32,303 nt of DNA from Chara braunii (GCA_003427395.1 BFEA01000153.1:1113787-1146089); one strand, 5' to 3'; positions 19,801-29,424 are shown, counted from the stretch's first letter. Notes: generated by a model from the letters alone, not told the origin. Made by a program: numbers and translations.

Positions 19801-19925
19801 CCGGAACTTATAGATTTCCGGTGTTTTTTACCTCGACGCACAATGAATCGCCGCGCCTCGGCGGGAAATAAACCGTTGACTGGCCTCGGCGCGCAACGAA
19901 CCGCCTCGGCGCACAACGAATCACC
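19801..19925. repeat. Hairpin CCGGAA/TTCCGG and CCTCGGCGCACAACGAA repeats
   Basis: CCGGAA-CTTATAGAT-TTCCGG (19801-19821) is followed by a T6 run. CCTCGRCGCACAAYGAA-like text repeats at about 19832, 19884 and 19903. CTTATAGATT occurs again near 19930. In a eukaryote the hairpin plus T run should not be read as an intrinsic terminator; a Pol III end or chance is possible. Confidence 0.5.
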
Positions 19926-20167
19926 GCACCTTATAGATTCTTGCGCCTGACCTCGTGCGTTGGATCATGCCGATCAACGGTCCAGATTAGAACTGCGAAA
20001 ATGACATTGCCTGCCCCTTGTTTTCGGGAACTGACACATCATTGCACGCCGGAGTTGACGAAGATTTTGGGGCCACTGGCATATCAGTGGCTCCATTCAT
20101 CTGCGCGGTTGAGAATTGTTGATCGACGGCTGACAATTTCTGGTACCCCTTACCGTTTATAGGCCCT

Positions 20168-20281
20168 GGCGTTTTATGGGCTCAGGGGTGCGATATGCGA
20201 ATCAATTCGGCCCCACCTTGATGGCGTTTTATGGGCCCAGGGGTGCGATATGCGAATCGATTCGGCCCCACCTTGATCACG
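20168..20281. repeat. 55-bp tandem duplication, each with a TGCGA-type palindrome
   Basis: GGCGTTTTATGGGCYCAGGG, GTGCGATATGCGAATC[AG]ATT and CGGCCCCACCTTGAT repeat at 20168-20222 and 20223-20277 with very few differences. The palindromic cores lie at 20196-20211 and 20251-20266. They are 109 and 54 bases upstream of the TATA box at 20305, placing them like proximal promoter elements. Confidence 0.9.
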
Positions 20282-20304
20282 ACGCGAGGCCTGCTGCAAC
20301 AAAG

Positions 20305-20312
20305 TATAAAAG
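20305..20312 (+). promoter_or_regulatory. TATA box (TATAAAAG)
   Basis: A consensus TATAAAAG in GCAACAAAGTATAAAAGGCG. Transcription would be expected to start about 25-35 bases on. The first ATG is at 20356, opening a short Ser/Arg-rich frame of 74 codons with repeated TTCGCTC and no recognised domain. It may drive a non-coding RNA or mark a retroelement terminal repeat. Confidence 0.45.
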
Positions 20313-20897
20313 GCGTTGCAGCCCTCGAGTTATCCCTTTTGTTGTTGCTCCACAAATGAAGTCGCGCTATCGCTTCCGCGCGCGTTCTCATATTTGGTCT
20401 TCAGCCCCTACCACCTTCTGCCATAGCCCGCTCACTCTTCGCTGTTCGCTCCGTCCGCAGTTGCCACATTGTGTTCGGTTCGCTCTTCACTCTTCGCTCT
20501 TCGCTCTTCCTAGCTCGATATCCCTCCACCATAGCTGGTTCGGTAGTCGCAGATCCATATCCACACTACGAAGGTAAAATTATATAACTTCAGTTGTCCT
20601 ATTTTGTGTCCGATGTCCGAACAGATTCCGAGATGCCCTGTCTCTACCTGTAGGATATAATGCCGCAGCCGCGTTCTATTGAACCCCGAATCAATTCCCG
20701 GTTTTGTTGTTTCGCTAGTGGACGTGTTCTGATGTTTTTTCTCCACCCTCCAACTCCGTCCGCCATAGCCGATCCGCGTTCCGAAGCTCGATTACCTTTC
20801 GCCATAGCCACGATAACGTTTGTATAAAGGTGTTCGATCCCCTTCGCAACTTGTAGTCGTCACTGCGCATGGCGAACCCCGAATCAATACGTAGTTT
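20313..20897. other. No clear gene; second TATA-like site at 20823
   Basis: TTGTATAAAGGTGTTCGATC at about 20820 is a second TATA-type site, followed by a partly similar CCTTCGCAACTTGTAG. CCGCCATAGCC and TCGATT..CC fragments occur on both sides (about 20415 and 20760-20810), suggesting an old duplication of a promoter-like unit of about 500 bases. AACCCCGAATCAAT occurs at about 20682 and 20876 and recalls the following triplication. Confidence 0.4.
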
Positions 20898-20959
20898 CTA
20901 CACTGAACACTGAATCCATTCCCGATTTTCGCTCACCTCTCCCTTGTGAGGTCGCCGAC

Positions 20960-21051
<92 letters not shown>

Positions 21052-21118
21052 TATTGCTACACTGAACACCGAATCAATTCCCGATTTTCGCTCACCTGTC
21101 CCTTGTGAGGTCGCCGAC

Positions 21119-21156
<38 letters not shown>

Positions 21157-21280
21157 TACATATATAAAGAGAGAGATATATTGCTACACTGAACACCGAA
21201 TCAATTCCCGATTTTCGCTCACCTGTCCCTTGTGAGGTCGCCGACCTGATATCTATATGTATAGATATAGATACATATAT
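20898..21280. repeat. Triplicated 66-bp block, each followed by a TA microsatellite
   Basis: CTACACTGAACACYGAATCM, ATTCCCGATTTTCGCTCACC and TSTCCCTTGTGAGGTCGCCG end in ACCTGATAT. The block occurs at about 20898-20963, 21058-21123 and 21184-21249. It is followed by (TA)n of about 75 bases, (TA)n of about 35 bases, and a degenerate TATCTATATGTATAGATA stretch. Block copies 2 and 3 are almost identical. Confidence 0.93.
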
Positions 21281-21292
21281 ATAGGGATATAT

Positions 21293-22208
21293 TGCGAGTT
21301 AGTTCCCAGTTTGCGACGTAAATTGTTTGAGGAGTGACAACTGCGAGTTAATTCGCAGCTTTCCCAAGGTTAAACACATATTCCATTAAAGACAGTTCTT
21401 TATTTCCACAAATGCGAGTCAGTTCGCACTTTTTGAGCAACACTGCTGGAGGAGTTGATAACCCATCCCGTGCGGCTTTCAGGTCTTCAGTTCCACAATT
21501 CCGAGTTAGTTCGTGCTTTCCCCTTATACTTTGGGTTGCGATTGTTGTCCTGTCAGCAGAACTGCGAGTTAGTTCACACTTGTCGATAAACCACATCTTA
21601 CTTGTTTCGTGCGTCTTTCAGGTCTTCAGTTCCACAATTCCGAGTTAGTTCGCACTTTCTCCTAGTACTGCGGGTTGCCATTGTTGTCTTGTCTACAGAA
21701 CTGCGAGTTAGTTCGCACTTGTCGACACCCTTCACACTTGTCGATAAACCACATCTTACTCGTTTCGAGGGCAGCGAGTCGGGTAGCAATCTTTCCGATG
21801 AGTTGTCGTCTTCCCTCCGAGCTCACTTTGCCAGCCACCCAATTGTTTTGTGTTCGTTTGCATTTTAAACATCAATATCATTCTTCGGTTTCCTTCAGCC
21901 CAGAACTGCACGTCGGTTCCCCCTTGTCGATACCCATGCGGTACTTGTTGTAGACGACTTCATTCCCAAAACTCCGAGTTAGTTCGCAGTTTCCTAAAGA
22001 TAAATCACCTCTTCCTCGATTCTACGAGAGCGAGCTCGTTCGCACTCTCTCCGTGGAGCTGTTGTCTTCCTTCCACACTCACTCTGCCAGAAGACTGTTG
22101 TCTTTCCTATCCTTCACCCGATTGTTGTGACTTCGTGTGCATTTCGAACACCCATCTCTTACGTCCTTTTCGTCCTCCATTTCGTTAAGTCCGAGTTAGT
22201 TCGCACTT
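21293..22208. repeat. Cluster of TGCGAGTTAGTTCGCACTT elements upstream of the 22284 gene
   Basis: Ten copies lie near 21293, 21341, 21413, 21500, 21563, 21640, 21702, 21973, 22029 and 22191, mostly in one orientation. CTGCGAGTTAATTCGCAG (21341-21358) is perfect. A direct repeat of about 140 bases (21478-21614 and 21618-21770) contains two copies per unit and the shared texts TTTCAGGTCTTCAGTTCCAC and TGTCGATAAACCACATCTTA. The last element ends 76 bases before the ATG at 22284. Confidence 0.85.
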
Positions 22209-22222
22209 CACGTCTATAGTGG

Positions 22223-22268
22223 TCCGAGGTTGGGTGTGTTAGTCATCCGAGGTTGGGCGTGTTAGTCA
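22223..22268. repeat. 23-bp tandem duplication just before a start codon
   Basis: TCCGAGGTTGGGYGTGTTAG followed by TCA occurs twice in direct succession, ending 15 bases before the ATG of the following gene. It may be 5' untranslated sequence. Confidence 0.9.
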
Positions 22269-22283
22269 ACGGGTGGGAGTACA

Positions 22284-22814
22284 ATGGCGTCCGCAAAGAA
22301 CACATCCACAAGCGCTGGACCATCTGCCCCCGGGGAGGGACGACCTCTTCAACAATCTACTCCTCAGTATATGCACGCAGTGGGAGCACAATGGTTTTTT
22401 GACTTCGTTGTTCAAGGGAACCTTTTTGGGCCATCTGTTTTCATGCGACCCACTTGCGTTCCAGACGCTGGGGGAGCGGTCAACGTTCTTCCTCTCGGTA
22501 CCATCGTCTCGTGTGCCAAGACTCCTGGAGGTTTGCTCAAGCTGCAAACTAACGGCTTGTACGACGAGTGCATACTGCCTCTCAGAGATGTTAAGGGTGT
22601 GCTGGTGACCATCAAGAGTTTTGCGGGGTACGGCTTGAACATGACGTTGTGCTCTCACTTCAAAGACCTTTGCGAGGGCGGCAGCAAGCGTCTTCCATCG
22701 CTAAAGCAATATCTCGATCTCGTGATGATGGTGTCGAAAGAACGCTCGGTTCTTCCGCGAGAACATGTTTTTAGGCTTCTGCCACCCCATGAGGGGTCGT
22801 CCTACTTGGCTTAA
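22284..22814 (+). CDS. Hypothetical protein, 176 residues
   Basis: ATG at 22284 (MASAKNTSTSAGPSAPGEGR) is the first in frame; the context ACAATGGCG is good for eukaryotic initiation. A disordered Ser/Pro/Gly N-terminus of about 25 residues is followed by a compact-looking domain: YMHAVGAQWFFDFVVQG, then a VNVLPLGTIV strand, LLKLQTNGLYDECILPL, VTIKSFAGYGLNMTL, and a helical C-terminal part (LPSLKQYLDLVMMVSKE). I do not recognise it. The same frame stays open after the TAA, with one more stop (TAG 22947-22949), to about 23171. That extension contains an in-frame 57-base duplication giving DETRRE and DETRRD, so the original protein may have been about 295 residues and be truncated here. It is preceded by the palindrome cluster and a 23-bp tandem repeat. 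Confidence 0.6.
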   Translation: MASAKNTSTSAGPSAPGEGRPLQQSTPQYMHAVGAQWFFDFVVQGNLFGPSVFMRPTCVPDAGGAVNVLPLGTIVSCAKTPGGLLKLQTNGLYDECILPLRDVKGVLVTIKSFAGYGLNMTLCSHFKDLCEGGSKRLPSLKQYLDLVMMVSKERSVLPREHVFRLLPPHEGSSYLA

Positions 22815-23225
22815 GAAACTCTAGGGATGGCAGTGGGGCGCGGGAGTGCGATTCACGATGCTGGGGGTCGGGTCAAGGGGCTCGCGCGCAGCCTTCACAC
22901 GCAGGTTGGCCCGTATGCTCATGGGAACACGTCGGACTTGCATTCTTAGGGTACAGGGACTCAACGGGTCGTTACTCCGAAACTCCTCAAGGTCCACTGC
23001 GGCGGCCACACGTATTCGGATCGAGATGAGACGAGAAGAGAATCCGGCAGATCGGGGCAAGATGTCGGAGGGAATGAGGCTGATGAGACGAGAAGAGACT
23101 CACCCACACGAGATAAAAAACTCTTATATATTATATTTTTATTTTTTCACAAAATGTATAAAAGACCTTGACTTTCTGTTGACAAATTTGACATATAAAA
23201 AAGTTGAACACCAATAAAATTGCAG

Positions 23226-24922
23226 TTAGCAAATGGAAAAGATCACTTGTGATAGTATAATGTCAACATTTGTGACACGAAAGTTGATATAATCTATCAA
23301 ATGTGTGCAATGATCTTGAAGAAAGATTGACACCCTCCATCGTAAATATGCATCTTCAAATCTTTGTCGATTCAAAATGAAGCGATCCGTGTGTTTGTGC
23401 TTCAAGATGTTTTTTCCTTGCTCACTTGCTGTTAAAAAGCGTGTAAGATCTTCTCGGTCATTGTGGATTGTTGTCGATGCTGAAAACCCTGCATTTGCCT
23501 CATATCTTTAACGAAAAAATGAAAAACAGAAACATTTTAGAATTAAAAAAATCGAACTCGCTGCAATTATGTGGAGCTAGTTGTGTTCGCTTGGTGTTAA
23601 AAAAATGTCCTACAAAATGTTACCATGAAGAAACCAAAACAGTTCCACCACATTTACAGGAAATTAGAAATCATTCGAAACACACAATGGAAGAAAAAAC
23701 AATTAATTAAGTTTTTTTACAATCAATCTCTATATTACCTTACATCCAGTGAGTTTTTTACTTGATTTTTTTTTTTTTCAAATAACATATATAAAACTGT
23801 CATGGACAAGATTTCTAGGTACAGCCAGTTCCAAACAAAGCCCTGGACAAGATTTGAGAGTTCCCCAGACACAAATAAAATTATGTTATGTAAAAGAACA
23901 AAATAAAAAAATTCCGGCTATGTGTCAACTTGAGATTTATTATTTAAGTTGTAAATTGAAAAATTGACAACAAAATATAAATGTTACTTAACAGGCTGAC
24001 CATGTTGTCCCAAATTAGCGCGTGAAAACTTCGAATTGCAGAAAATTAATCGTCCTAAGAGGTTAAGAAATTTTTTTTTTTTTTTAATTGATTCCATAAT
24101 TTAACAACATGAGAGCAATAATTTTTTTAAACCATTTTAACCTCTTTAAACATAATTTACAGTGTACGTCCCCCTCCCCCCCTTCCCCCCCCTTCCCCCC
24201 CCCCCAAGACTCACAAATTGTTTTTAAAAAATGGACGCTTGATTCGAACTGTTTTAACATGTGCTTAAAAAAAACTCAACCCACCATAATTTAAATAAAT
24301 AAATAAAATAATGCACACATTCAGGTGGACCAAGTAGCCTTTTGTTGTACCTCTTTCTTACTTACAAGAGTTCATCGTGCTGCTTCAGAAGAGTAACGCT
24401 GACAATGGTCTCAAAATTCAATTGAAACAAGTCTTCGTGCTTGTTCCTCGTCTTGTATATTCTTCTCTCGCCATTTCGAAGTTGATAGAAAGAATGAGAA
24501 AATGACGTGAAACAATGTGCACAGTCCTTACTAAAAAGCAACCCTGTGCAAGGAACTCCTTGCACTGGGTAAAAGAACGGTGTTGTTGGCTTCTCTGAAA
24601 TCTGAAGAGTGCTGCCACAATTGATGCATGTATCAATTAAGGGAATCAGGACAAATTCTGAGCCAATGTCATGTAAAATATAATTTATCGAAATAATTGG
24701 ATTCTGAAAAAGACGATGATCGTGATTGTACAATTTTGTGAGCACGTTTTCAACATCCGTTTTAGAATAATTACGTGTTTTGAATGGCGGTTGTCGAGAA
24801 TTCAATGCATGTTGTATGTAGTGATATCTTCTTGGCATGGAAGATGGAAATGTGTTATAGATATGGAGTGTAATGAATGCATCAAGAAGTGTCATAGGAT
24901 AAATGACGTCATCAATTGTCAT
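23226..24922 (-). CDS. KDZ transposase-associated cysteine-cluster protein, two exons, partial
   Basis: Exon 1 (24366-24922, start at ATG 24922 assumed) encodes a zinc-ribbon-like pair of CxxC motifs, CINCGSTLQ and, about 35 residues on, CAHCFTSF. These are followed by RNGERRIYKTRN and FQLNFETIVSVTLLKQHDEL. It ends at a perfect donor, GTAAGTAAG. Exon 2 (23226-23505) follows an acceptor (TTTTTTCGTTAAAG). It reads YEANAGFSASTTIHNDREDL, TRFLTASEQGKN and LNRQRFEDAYLRW. The two exons join in phase (TT plus A gives Leu), and the 860-base intron is AT-rich. The pattern C-x2-C...C-x2-C, aromatic patch, 'G-x-R-x-Y', 'LNRQRxEDAY' matches the CxC5/CxC6-type cysteine clusters that precede KDZ transposase domains in fungi and aquatic invertebrates. 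The catalytic D-D-E core is not found downstream, where the AT-rich block ends, so the gene is probably truncated. An upstream exon may also be missing. Confidence 0.5.
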
Positions 24923-25910
24923 GATAATAAATACCAAAAATTCAGTAAAAATTATATCTAAATTAAAAATTCGCAACAAAAAGCTAAATCACAACTACCC
25001 TAAATTCTAAAATTTCAAATTAGAAAAAATAGTGTGACATTATATGTATGCACACTGCTCAAACAGAACATAACAATCTATAATAAATTATCAATTGCTT
25101 GGAAATCACATGTGCACACGTGTGCAGAAATGCCGAAGGGATATGCTTCAAACATGAATGTCATTGACCAGCTGCATCCTGTGTTACAGCGAAAGTAGAC
25201 ACCGACAAACAACCACAAGAAACAAGTAGTCAGAACCAAAACTTTTTTTTTTCAGTGTTTTTCTTCTAAGTACGAGCTGGGGCCACATGATCGGCCAACC
25301 TCCCAAAGTAATAAAAAATATTTTCTTGGAATTTAGTAAATAATATTTATTTTTATAATTGAAATTTCGGTAAAGAACTTCGATATGATCCTCAGGCAAA
25401 ACTTATTTAGTTTAGGTTTTTTGCTATAACATAATTTTTATTTAAATAAATTTTATTTTTTTCCTTTTATTTTATTTGGATATTCCTTTGGCCTTGCACG
25501 TTTAGCCTAGCGAAGTATATATATGTGTGTGTGCATTAAAAAAAAAAAAAAAAACCCACAAAGGTGGTCTTGAAACTTACCCTTTTTTAGCACATCTTGG
25601 AATGGTGGCTGCTTCTCAGATCTTTGCAGAATATGGGACCCAATTCTCGTGCCAAGTTTCAGTTGTTTATTGTCTGTGTCAGTATCTTGCTATTCATTTA
25701 TTTAGTGTACTACTTGAATAATCTTTCTACATATTTACGTGAATCTTCATTCATCTATCTACACGTGAGGTGACATCTTCTGTCTCTTTCATTACTTCTA
25801 AGAGTGTCTTTCCAACTAGACTCGTAACAGTTTCCTCTCCATTTGTCCGTAGCGTCTTCACTATCTACATATATCTACATATTTATTTAGATAGTAATAT
25901 GTCTACCTAT
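24923..25910. other. AT-rich non-coding sequence
   Basis: Low-complexity A/T-rich DNA with A and T runs (A17 near 25538, T9 near 25243) and a short ATATATGTGTGTG. No motif-bearing frame was found. It could be an intron between the cysteine-cluster exon and the exon to its right, both on the minus strand, but no junction was proved. Confidence 0.5.
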
Positions 25911-26873
25911 TCATTCCTTTCTAGATTGTGTCTTTGCACTTTGACTGGGCACAAGTTTCCTCTTGGTCTTCTTTGGTGCTTTTGGAGGCTTGTTGATACT
26001 GGTCTGCGTCTGCTCAATGTCCAATTGGTCAGAGTCAGCTAGATTAACAACCTCATCTTCACACCTCTTTCGATCAATGTTACCTGGTGTTCTGCGCTTG
26101 TGTTCTGCTGGCGCAACAGCACAGGATGTTTTTCGTTTGCGGGCCGATCTAGATCCTTGCGGAGTGAGTTGTTTATGACTTGATAGAGAACTACATGATT
26201 TTTTCATTTCTATGGTATTCTTCCCCTTCTGTGTGATAGGAGATGCAACTGACCATGTGTGTTCCCTTCCATGTGGTGTCCTCCTGCTCGATTGTGATCG
26301 TGCACACGAAGCACTGGTGTTCGGAGAACTTCTTGTATTATTTTCTGCTGGTGAACGATTGTGATCATATGTTTCTGTCTGAAAAGCATCTCTAGTTACA
26401 CCTTCCTTCTCTCCACATTCAGCGTGGGCAGTAATGTGATCGCCAGGACTTCCGGCATTTGAAGGAGATGCCGTTTCCCTCGCCTTGCCCCCTTCTTGTA
26501 ACATCGACAATCCTTTTCGCGATGAACTAATGTCTGTTCCGTGTCTGCTCATCCCCTTCTCATCCCGAAAAGTTGAATCTCTCTCATTCTCTGCAGTGCC
26601 CGTTTTACTCTTGTCATCAAGACAAGCCCCCAAGCCTTCACCATTGGGAGCATACTCATCCAAAGTAGAGGTGCCCTCATTTCATGTGCAGAGCCCATTC
26701 TGCAGATTCTGAACAGTTCTGAAACCTTCCACATTGCTGTCAGAATGTTGGAATCTTGTATGTTCACGCTGGACACCAGGGAATGTGAAAGGATCAGTAT
26801 CAGGTAAATGTCCTCCCGAATTGTACGCTTGTTGCTGAGCTCCACCATACATTGGCAAAGATTTGAAGGGAAC
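25911..26873 (-). pseudogene. Exon of a disordered, basic, Ser/Thr-rich protein with an in-frame TGA
   Basis: A strong splice acceptor (CTTTTTGTGTATACAG) ends at 26874. The frame then reads VPFKSLPMYGGAQQQAYNSG, DPFTFPG and further to NLQNGLCT. There it meets TGA (26682-26684) and continues open for another 250 codons to TGA at 25911. The protein is polar and repetitive in composition (Ser, Thr, Glu, Lys, Arg). It has several basic clusters like nuclear localisation signals (RSARKRKTS, EHKRRTPGNIDRKR, PPKAPKKTKRKLVP). No domain is recognised. A disordered nuclear protein is the best description. It may be the 5' part of the same minus-strand gene as the cysteine-cluster exon. The lone TGA in a 320-codon frame may be a mutation or mark an unrecognised intron boundary. 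Confidence 0.5.
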
Positions 26874-27061
26874 CTGTATACACAAAAAGGTCAATTCCAA
26901 ACATGCATCAATCATATCGCTATAAATCACTATCCTCAGTCAATAAAGGTTTGTCCAAAACGTGGGTAGATAGATAGAAAAATGAAACGGATGTGTAAAA
27001 CAAATACGCCCGTCTCCAAATTATTTTCTTCTTGTTCTTCATCTTCCTCTACTCGCAACAG

Positions 27062-27256
27062 ATGATGATGATGATGATGATGCTTGTTCTCGTTTTTATA
27101 GTCGTTCATTCAGTTTGTTGGTTCATCATCATTGTCATCTTATTCGTCCTCCACTTCTAGTACTACATCTTTTTTTTTTTCTACTTGGTCATCTAGTTCT
27201 TCTTCTGCACTACTGTCTCATTGGATACTTTAGATGATGATGATGATGATGATGAA
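27062..27256. repeat. (GAT)n trinucleotide repeats, two tracts
   Basis: GATGATGATGATGATGATGATG at 27062-27083 (shown in part as repeat) and again at 27233-27256, with TCATC-rich text between them on the same strand (27124-27240). No gene seen between 26874 and 27410. Confidence 0.85.
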
Positions 27257-27493
27257 CATCATAATGAAGGCAGTGCATATGCCCAAACATCGTGCAGACT
27301 CCTCCCTACCACCCCTGTTTGTCGCACCTATAAAAATATAAAATATAAAAATTAAATAATAAGAAGAAAAATATTAAATTACAACGCGATACATAACATT
27401 AATAATTCATTTTTAATTGGAAAAGAAGAGATCGAACCACTTAACCCCCCCCACCACATTCTCCCAACCCTCCTTCCTGCATCTCTTTCTCAG

Positions 27494-27502
27494 TGTGTGT
27501 GT

Positions 27503-27554
<52 letters not shown>

Positions 27555-27608
27555 GTGTGTTCCCATCCTCCAATTCTGTCATGACGGTCATGTCCAACCA
27601 CCCCAAAG

Positions 27609-27648
<40 letters not shown>

Positions 27649-27664
27649 TTCTCTCTCTCTGTCT
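27494..27664. repeat. (GT)n and (CT)n microsatellites
   Basis: GT run at about 27494-27550 (one TATG interruption) and CT run at about 27612-27664. Cys/Val and Ser/Leu frames over them are artefacts. Confidence 0.95.
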
Positions 27665-27942
27665 CTCTATGGGGAGCTGGAAAACGAGCTGAACATATTA
27701 CGAGTTGTTAACTTTCTCTCGTGCACATGACCATTGATCTCTGTTGCCTTGATGCCTATATCGCTCCCACCCTCCCCTTCTGCCCAACTCTTCCTCTTTC
27801 ACATATACGAGGTGCAACACGGACTCTTTATCACATACGCTTGTTGCCTCTCTCTAAGTTTGTCTCTCGCCCGCAGCTATGTACATCTTGATTTCGCATC
27901 TTTTAACCCCCATTCTCTCTATTTGTCTCTTGTCTATCTTTC

Positions 27943-27946
<4 letters not shown>

Positions 27947-27986
<40 letters not shown>

Positions 27987-28208
27987 TCTCTTTCTCTCTC
28001 ACTCTCTCTCTCTCTCACACACACACACACATACACACACACACACACACTCACTCACTCACTCACTCACAAACACACACACACAAACAAAAAAAACGAA
28101 GTCTGACAAAATAATAAAGGACGAAGGATTGCATAGTGTGGTTCCCCTCCCCGTGGTCGACTTTCCACTAACCCTCCTCTCCTCCTCATCTCTCTCTCTC
28201 TCTCTCTC

Positions 28209-28254
<46 letters not shown>

Positions 28255-28960
28255 ACACACATACACACACACACACACACACAAACACGAAACGAAAAAT
28301 TAAAACAAAAAAAATGAAAAAATATGAGGGTAGACGACAAAAAGGATCACACAGCATGGTCCCCCTACTCCCCCCCGCCCCCATCGACTTCCCACTAATT
28401 CTCCTCTGTTCATCCCTTCTCTCTCTCTGTCTCTCTCTCTCTCTCTTTTTTTTTTCTCTCTCTCTCGGCATAAAAAAACACAAAAAAGATCGCACCTTGA
28501 AAAAAATTCAAAAAAGATAAAACAATCGCACAATGTAACTGAAATTGGATTAAACTGGATTGGATTAAATTTGATTTGATGTCATTTGATTATGCATGCT
28601 CTCAACTGGACTAGTTCTTTTAAGTTCGGATCACACAACATGTTTTCGTATTGGTTCATACAAAGTTAAAAAAACATTTTCTCTCGCACACACAAAAGAA
28701 ATTGGACAAAAGAAGAGAGTTAGCCATTTTCATCTCTCTCTCTCTCCTGATCTCAACTACAAAAAAAATTAAAAAAGGGAATAAAAAAAAAAAAATTCTT
28801 GACAAATTACATTTGGCTAAAAATAATAAATTAATAAAAATCTAGAAAAGAAGAGTAAATGACAAAAAAAATCGCACCACCCCATTACCCCGCCGACGTC
28901 CCCTTAACCCTTCTCCCTTCTGTCGTTTCTCTGCCACCACCGACTTCCCACTACCCGTCA
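27947..28960. repeat. CT/CA compound microsatellites embedded in a diverged repeat of about 230 bp
   Basis: CT then CA runs occupy about 27947-28085 and 28186-28282, and a CT run 28421-28466. Between them a block recurs three times (about 28124-28185, 28343-28420, 28872-28960): GGATYRCAYASNRTGGT, CCCCTCCCC, TCGACTTYCCACTAAYYCTC, CTCT. The compound microsatellite is therefore part of the duplicated unit. The third copy has lost it. Confidence 0.75.
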
Positions 28961-28987
28961 TCGAAGAAAAACCCAACTTGAAAGCTA

Positions 28988-29052
28988 NGGCGCAAAAANA
29001 TCACATATCGCACGCNCAAGNTACNAATCNTTGCCAGCGGTNAAANCCCNNG
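28988..29052. other. Scattered ambiguous bases
   Basis: About ten single or double N between 28988 and 29052, indicating a low-quality join or polymorphic collapse. No gene is called across it. Confidence 0.95.
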
Positions 29053-29119
29053 GNCAAAAAGAAATGTATGAGAGTGGAGAAGGTCTGTCTATAATTTGGA
29101 AGACAGCCATATTACTTAC

Positions 29120-29424
29120 AATAATGTGTCTTGACCCTTCATCCAACTCGAGAGTGTCAAGTTAAAATTCTTGCCAAGAATGTTGATGAAGTGTGCCACC
29201 TCATCTCGATCTGGGAATTTCTTAATGAAAACTGGACCTCTGCATTTCATTGGAACTTTGAACTTTTCCCCCATTCTTGCCAAAACATGCAATTCAACAA
29301 AACCACAAATGACACTCATTTTATCATGTTTAGGACTTGAATCACGATTTTGAATCTGTGCTCACAATCAAACATTGTCGCATCAAACTTCAAAGATTTG
29401 AATGCATGATTATAGTCGTAGCTG
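29120..29424 (-). pseudogene. Putative internal exon of an unknown gene, with a frame change
   Basis: The exon is bounded by a strong acceptor (ATTTTATTCCTTAG, ending at 29425) and a strong donor (GTAAGTAAT, starting at 29119). Its first part reads YDYNHAFKSLKFDATMFDCE and continues HRFKIVIQVLNMIK. At ATAAAATGA (about 29316-29322) the frame shifts by one and reads on as MSVICGFVELHVLARMGEKF, KVPMKCRGPVF, KKFPDRDEVAHFINILGKNF and LSSWMKGQDTLL to the donor. The shift lies at an A4 run, so a one-base deletion or sequence error would explain it. The product is not recognised. Other exons of the gene were not identified. Confidence 0.4.

Noticed and set aside
19801-19831. Intrinsic terminator (hairpin plus T run)
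   Set aside because: The context is eukaryotic and no gene ends there.
21293-22208. CRISPR-like array because of short spaced palindromic repeats
   Set aside because: Repeats are degenerate and irregularly spaced, spacers are themselves repeated, there are no cas genes, and the DNA is eukaryotic.
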